A DNA stretch of 64,000 nt, taken from contig JYIP02000006.1 in NCBI GenBank assembly GCA_001051155.2, positions 4,526,001-4,590,000 of the forward strand. The letters are read 5' to 3'. The translations under genes and the position numbers were made by a program. Under the pieces are notes generated by a model, which saw only the letters and a program-made list of their open reading frames with translations, searched no databases and was not told the origin of the DNA. This document shows, in pieces, positions 60,261 through 64,000 of the stretch (positions are counted from its first letter, which is position 1; the number at the start of each line of letters is the position of its first letter). The stretch is from Chrysoporthe austroafricana. Its lineage: Eukaryota > Ascomycota > Sordariomycetes > Diaporthales > Cryphonectriaceae.

Positions 60261-60264
60261 CTAG

Positions 60265-61513
60265 TTAATTATTTTCCTTAATACTTTTTAAATGCTTGTT
60301 ATGCGTTATTTAAGTTATTAACCGGTTCCTAGCTATTTTCATTCGGGTAATATCTTTTCTATTTAATTAAATATTTTTTATATTAATTAAGTTTCGATAT
60401 TTAAAGATCCGTTCGATTTTATATTCTGGTTTATTGGTTTCGATTTGTATTAATTCGTCCGCTTTAGCTGTTCTGAATATTAGTTTGAGAAATGAGATAT
60501 GGAATATTAAATGAATTCTTATTCTATAAGGCAATGCAAGTTCGAAATTAATATCTGAAATTTTCTTTAAGATTTTGAATAAGCTAAGTTTCTTATAATT
60601 TAACGAATAAAAGGGTCTTATTATTTTAATATATTTTTTTTGCCGGACAAAGTAAACTTTATCTCTTTTTTATAAAATTAGTCCTTTAATCTTTTTGGAA
60701 TTAGCGTATTTTGTTATTTTTTCTTGTATAAATTTCAGTTTTTCTTGAAATTCCTTTTGGATTTTCTTGATTTTCCGGATTCGTTTTTCTGCTGCTTTTG
60801 CATTTGCTTCTAGTAATTTGTTATAATAAGCTATCGGGTTATAGCTGTAAAGCGTATAAAATAATAATTTTTTTATTATATTTATATTTGCATTATTATA
60901 TGCAAATTATATTAGGAGTAATAAGTTAATCCAGTTATTCTATTCGTAATTTATATAATATTATAAATATTGCTTAATAACTTAATTTATCCATTCTATT
61001 TATTTATCTGTTTATAAGTAGAATGCTGTAAATATCTTTTATTATGCTTTAAATAATTTTGTAAATAAAGTTTAGAAGTTTAATACGAATTTTCTATTTT
61101 TATCGGAAATAATTTCCTTAAATATGCTATAATTAGCTATAACTATTTTAAGAAATATATATACAAAGTTTTCTATTATATTGCTTTCTTTATATAAGAA
61201 AAAGTAAGCATATTTGCTTAATTTGCAAATTATTATTAAAATACTATTATATTGCATTTTAATTAAAGATTTTCGTAAGAAAGGTAATTTAATAATAAAA
61301 TCCTAACTAATAGATTGCCAAATTGCTTCCGGAATAAGAAGCGGTTAAAGCAGTTTATAAGGCTTGTAATATTTAATTTTATTTTTCTTGCAATTATTAT
61401 ATTCTTATAAGATTATTTCAATCCTTTTTCTTAATTCTGAGAAATTCCAATATTTCTTGATTCTTTTATATATAGCTCTAATTCCTTAATAGCTATATAC
61501 GAATGCGCTATAT
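60265..61513 (-). pseudogene. pol: pol 3' end of A11: integrase and chromodomain
   Basis: Reading downward from 61513: integrase zinc region; first-Asp segment near 61290; MQYNSILIIICKLSKYAYFFLYKES and EIISDKNRKF (61072-61257), the core around the second catalytic Asp; FAYNNANI and a Gln-rich tract; chromodomain at about 60380-60430 in decayed form. Many RIP stops. Truncated by A12 in the zinc region. Confidence 0.8.
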
Positions 61514-61956
61514 TGTTATAACCCAATATAAGAACCGGGGTTGCGAAAGCAAAAGCTGGCAACCCGACGCCCGGTCCCCTTTCCCCGCTCAAAAAGTCTC
61601 CAAATAATACCAACCCAGAATTAGGGTTAAATAAGATAAGGATTACTAGATTACTAAATAATCCAAAAAGCCAGGATTACCGGATTACTTAATAAGCTAG
61701 TAATCCAAAAAACTGGAAAGCTAGATATATAAAAATAAGATATTTACTAAATAAATTATTATAGCTTTTTAATCGTAAATCTAAATAATATTTAAGCCTT
61801 ATTATACTTTTAAGTAATAGCTATATTAGCTTATAAATATTGCAAACGTTTATTAAATAAGTTTTTGGTATATAAAACTATATTTAATATTGCTTTTGCT
61901 AATATAAACTTTTTGATTTTACAATTTATCTTAAAATTATTATAGCATTTATAATA
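61514..61956 (+). repeat. 5' LTR of A12 (443 bp) with an unmutated GC-rich edge
   Basis: tgttataaccc...tttataata; the TG end is intact. 61524-61610 is GC-rich and keeps CpA (ggcaaccc, ctcaaaaag, accaaccc), unlike the rest. Telomere-like ttagggtt at 61621; U3 cassette 61640-61706 (ggattactagattactaaataatcc, ggattacttaataagctagtaatcc); TATA gatatataaa at about 61722. Self-priming pair: aatcgtaaa (61771-61779) and tttacgatt (61959-61967), 9 of 9 complementary. Confidence 0.92.
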
Positions 61957-62018
61957 TTTTTACGATTTTTATTCAAAAACGGTTTAATATATATTCTTTA
62001 AGCAATACTGGAAATATA

Positions 62019-64000
62019 ATAGCGCTTTAAACTTTATTTTTTTCTAGCAATTAAGCTTTTCAGGAAAAAGCTTTAATTATCTTTATTAACGAATAATTCT
62101 AATAATAAAACGTAGCCTTATACTAATAGCTTAAGGAAATTAAAAATAAAGTTATCCGTTTTAATACTTTTTAGCAAATTAAAGTTTTTAAGCTTAATAA
62201 GCTTAAGCTTTATAAAAGTATTCGAAAAGATTTTCAAGCCTTTTTAATATAGCTTAAAGCTTATTTCAAGTATTATAAGATTTAGTTCAGAATTATATAT
62301 AATAAAATCGATTTCGCAAAAAGTCGTTTCGAAAAAATAGCCTTTTAGTAATAAAAGCTAACCTTCCGCAATTATTTGGATAATAGTAAGGAATTCCGTT
62401 CCGAGAATACCAAACGTATTTTCTTATGCTATGCTAACTTTAAATTAGCTTTTTCGAAAACTTTCAGAAACCCGGATAAATAACGCATTATAATACGATA
62501 GCTAGAAGCATTTTAGCAAATTAGCTTAGCTGCAAATTATATAGCAAAATTCAAATAAATTATTGCTTATTTTAATTACGAAAACGAATCCTTTATAAAT
62601 ATTTATTATGCAAGATTTGAAGAAAAATTTAAAAACGAACTTTATAAAGAAAATTAATTTGAAAAACTTAGCGAATTTATTAATAAAGCAATTCGTATCG
62701 ATAATCGGCTCTATAAACGGTATTAATAACGATAGAAGAACTATAATAATGCTTTAAGATATTTACTTAATTTAGGAAAGCGCAAATTTTAATAAAAAAT
62801 TTAGAATAATATAGCTTATTCAAATACAATATATGCCGGACTTATAGAATTAAATGCCTTTATACGGAAATAGAGCAAAAAGTTTATTTGCTATAATTAT
62901 AGCAAGAAAGGCTATATTGCATGCAATTGCTATTAAGAAAAGAAAAAGCAAAATTAGAAATTAATCTTAGAAAGATAAGTTAATATCGCTTAACGATAAG
63001 AATTCAATTAATTAAGCAATAACATTTTACCGGAATAAATAGCAAACATTAATTACGGTAATATAAGCTAAATAGCTTGCTATTAAAACTATTATTTGTT
63101 ATACTTTTTGGCAAAAGAAAATTTAAAATAATTCTTATATAAACTTAAAGAATAAAAGCAACTTGCTATAGGAAAAAGAAGCTTTATTTACGACGCAGCT
63201 ATAAATAATAGTAATTCTAACTATTTAAACAACCTTTTAAATACTAAGAAGAAAGACTTAAGAAAGTTCTTTTTAGATTACTATTTCAAATAATAATAGG
63301 ACGCAATAATAGAAAAGGAATTCGGTATCCAGAAAATAGAAATACTTATACTTAATACTATATTTGAAGAAATAATGCTGCAAGACAAATAGCCAGATAA
63401 CTTACTAACTCTTATGCCCGAAAAAGAATTTAATACGGAAATAGAAAAAATAGCTATTTAGTTTGCAAAATAAAATAGCTACAAATCTAAATATACGAAA
63501 GTTAAGCATTTTATTTACGGGCTTATATTATAAAAACTCTTCCAAAATATCTTATTTCAGAATAGTAAATATAAACTTTAAGAAAATAAAAAGATTAGTT
63601 ATTTATACCCTTATTATTATAAACTTGCTTAAATATGCTATATTTATTATAACTGCTAAGCATATTTTAACGAAAAAGTCAAATATAATTAATTCTTAAT
63701 TAAGGAATAAGATTAATTGATTCAACTTATTATAGAATCCCAAAAAAAATATAGAAAAATCTTATATATTGAAAATAATAATGCTTATATTAGATTGCTT
63801 AATAACTATTTATAAAAATATATTTAAGGAAAAATAGCATAAAAGCAATATTACGTTATAGCATATTCTATTTATATATAAGATAAAGCTAAAAATTAGT
63901 ATCGATTGCAAAAGGCCGAAAAAGCAAAGCAATATAGCTAAAGCCAAGTATAAAAGCTAGCAAAGCAAGTAACGAGAAAAGCTCAAAATACTTTAAAAAG
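62019..64000 (+). pseudogene. gag: gag of A12 (runs off the edge)
   Basis: Start ATA at 62019. Capsid with KIDFAKSRFEKIAF, NYENESFINIYYARFEEKFKNELYKEN and INKAIRIDNRLYKR (to about 62725). The knuckle at about 62890-62935 reads CYNYSKKGYIACNCY: Cys1 and Cys14 intact. Second Cys/His module about 63470-63760, then the KAKN-Y-RLQKAEKAKQYS-like helix to the edge. Protease not reached. Stops RIP-type. Confidence 0.82.

Larger units (their letters stand above)
59125..61513 (-). mobile_element. Family A element A11, 3' part
   Basis: Minus-strand copy: 3' LTR, antisense ORF3, chromodomain and integrase, cut at 61513 by A12. Its 5' part is beyond the right edge. Confidence 0.9.
61514..64000 (+). mobile_element. 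Family A element A12, 5' part (runs off the right edge)
   Basis: Plus-strand copy with 5' LTR, priming site and gag to the end of the second Cys/His module. Inserted in the integrase of A11 and thus the innermost level of the right nest, yet its gag is strongly RIP-mutated. Confidence 0.9.

Noticed and set aside
61431..61613. 60-codon minus-strand frame across the A11/A12 junction
   Set aside because: Spans an insertion boundary and the LTR edge; arises by chance from the GC-rich patch.
1..64000. tRNA, rRNA or host protein-coding genes
   Set aside because: Read on both strands; every stretch over 300 bp is explained by LTR-element sequence, and none resembles a tRNA cloverleaf or a conserved host gene.

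Overview
This 64 kb window is entirely transposon-derived. I recognise no host gene, tRNA or rRNA. It is an AT-rich heterochromatic block of a filamentous ascomycete (Pezizomycotina; the species cannot be told from this). It carries the marks of repeat-induced point mutation (RIP): reading frames are broken almost only by TAA/TAG/TGA where Gln, Arg or Trp is expected, Cys and His codons have become Tyr codons (TGC to TAC, CAC to TAC), and LTR ends TG...CA read TA...TA. These are CpA-to-TpA changes on both strands.

Two chromovirus-like Ty3/Gypsy families account for all 64 kb. Family A (12 copies, A1-A12) has 415-500 bp LTRs with TGTTATRAAC/ATAACA ends. Its layout is a ~690-codon gag (capsid, CCHC knuckle, then an unusual second Cys/His module), a pro-pol of ~1200 codons in the -1 frame (protease, RT, RNase H, integrase, chromodomain), and a third gene on the opposite strand between pol and the 3' LTR. 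Family B (B1, B2) has 207 bp LTRs (TGATAG...CTATCA), a tRNA-type primer-binding site, a pol with a different chromodomain, and an additional same-strand reading frame downstream of pol.

Layout: A1(-) 1-2171; A2(+) 2172-5391; A3(-) 5392-7648; B1(-) 7649-9934 and 28075-33881; B2(-) 9935-14596 and 22081-28074; A4(+) 14597-22075; A5(-) 33882-35872; A6(-) 35873-38072 and 45362-45742; A7(-) 38073-45361; A8(+) 45743-50940; A9(+) 50941-55287; A10(+) 55288-59124; A11(-) 59125-61513; A12(+) 61514-64000. Three insertions are complete with exact 5-bp target duplications: A4 in B2 (ttcag), B2 in B1 (acgtt), A7 in the LTR of A6 (agttt). The remaining junctions are one-sided but imply the nest A9 > A8 > A6 > A5 > B1 > A3 > A2 > A1 on the left and A9 > A10 > A11 > A12 on the right.

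The most interesting signals are in family A. (1) The antisense gene, present in all five copies that retain this region, encodes a fungal Zn2Cys6-like cluster followed by a leucine-heptad coiled coil. (2) The U3 region holds copy-specific palindromic cassettes between a telomere-repeat motif and the TATA box, and these differ between LTR subtypes much as the antisense proteins do. This suggests a regulator and its own operators. (3) A 9-nt LTR segment downstream of TATA is complementary to the site just inside the 5' LTR, and the pairing covaries between subtypes, pointing to Tf1/sushi-type self-priming.
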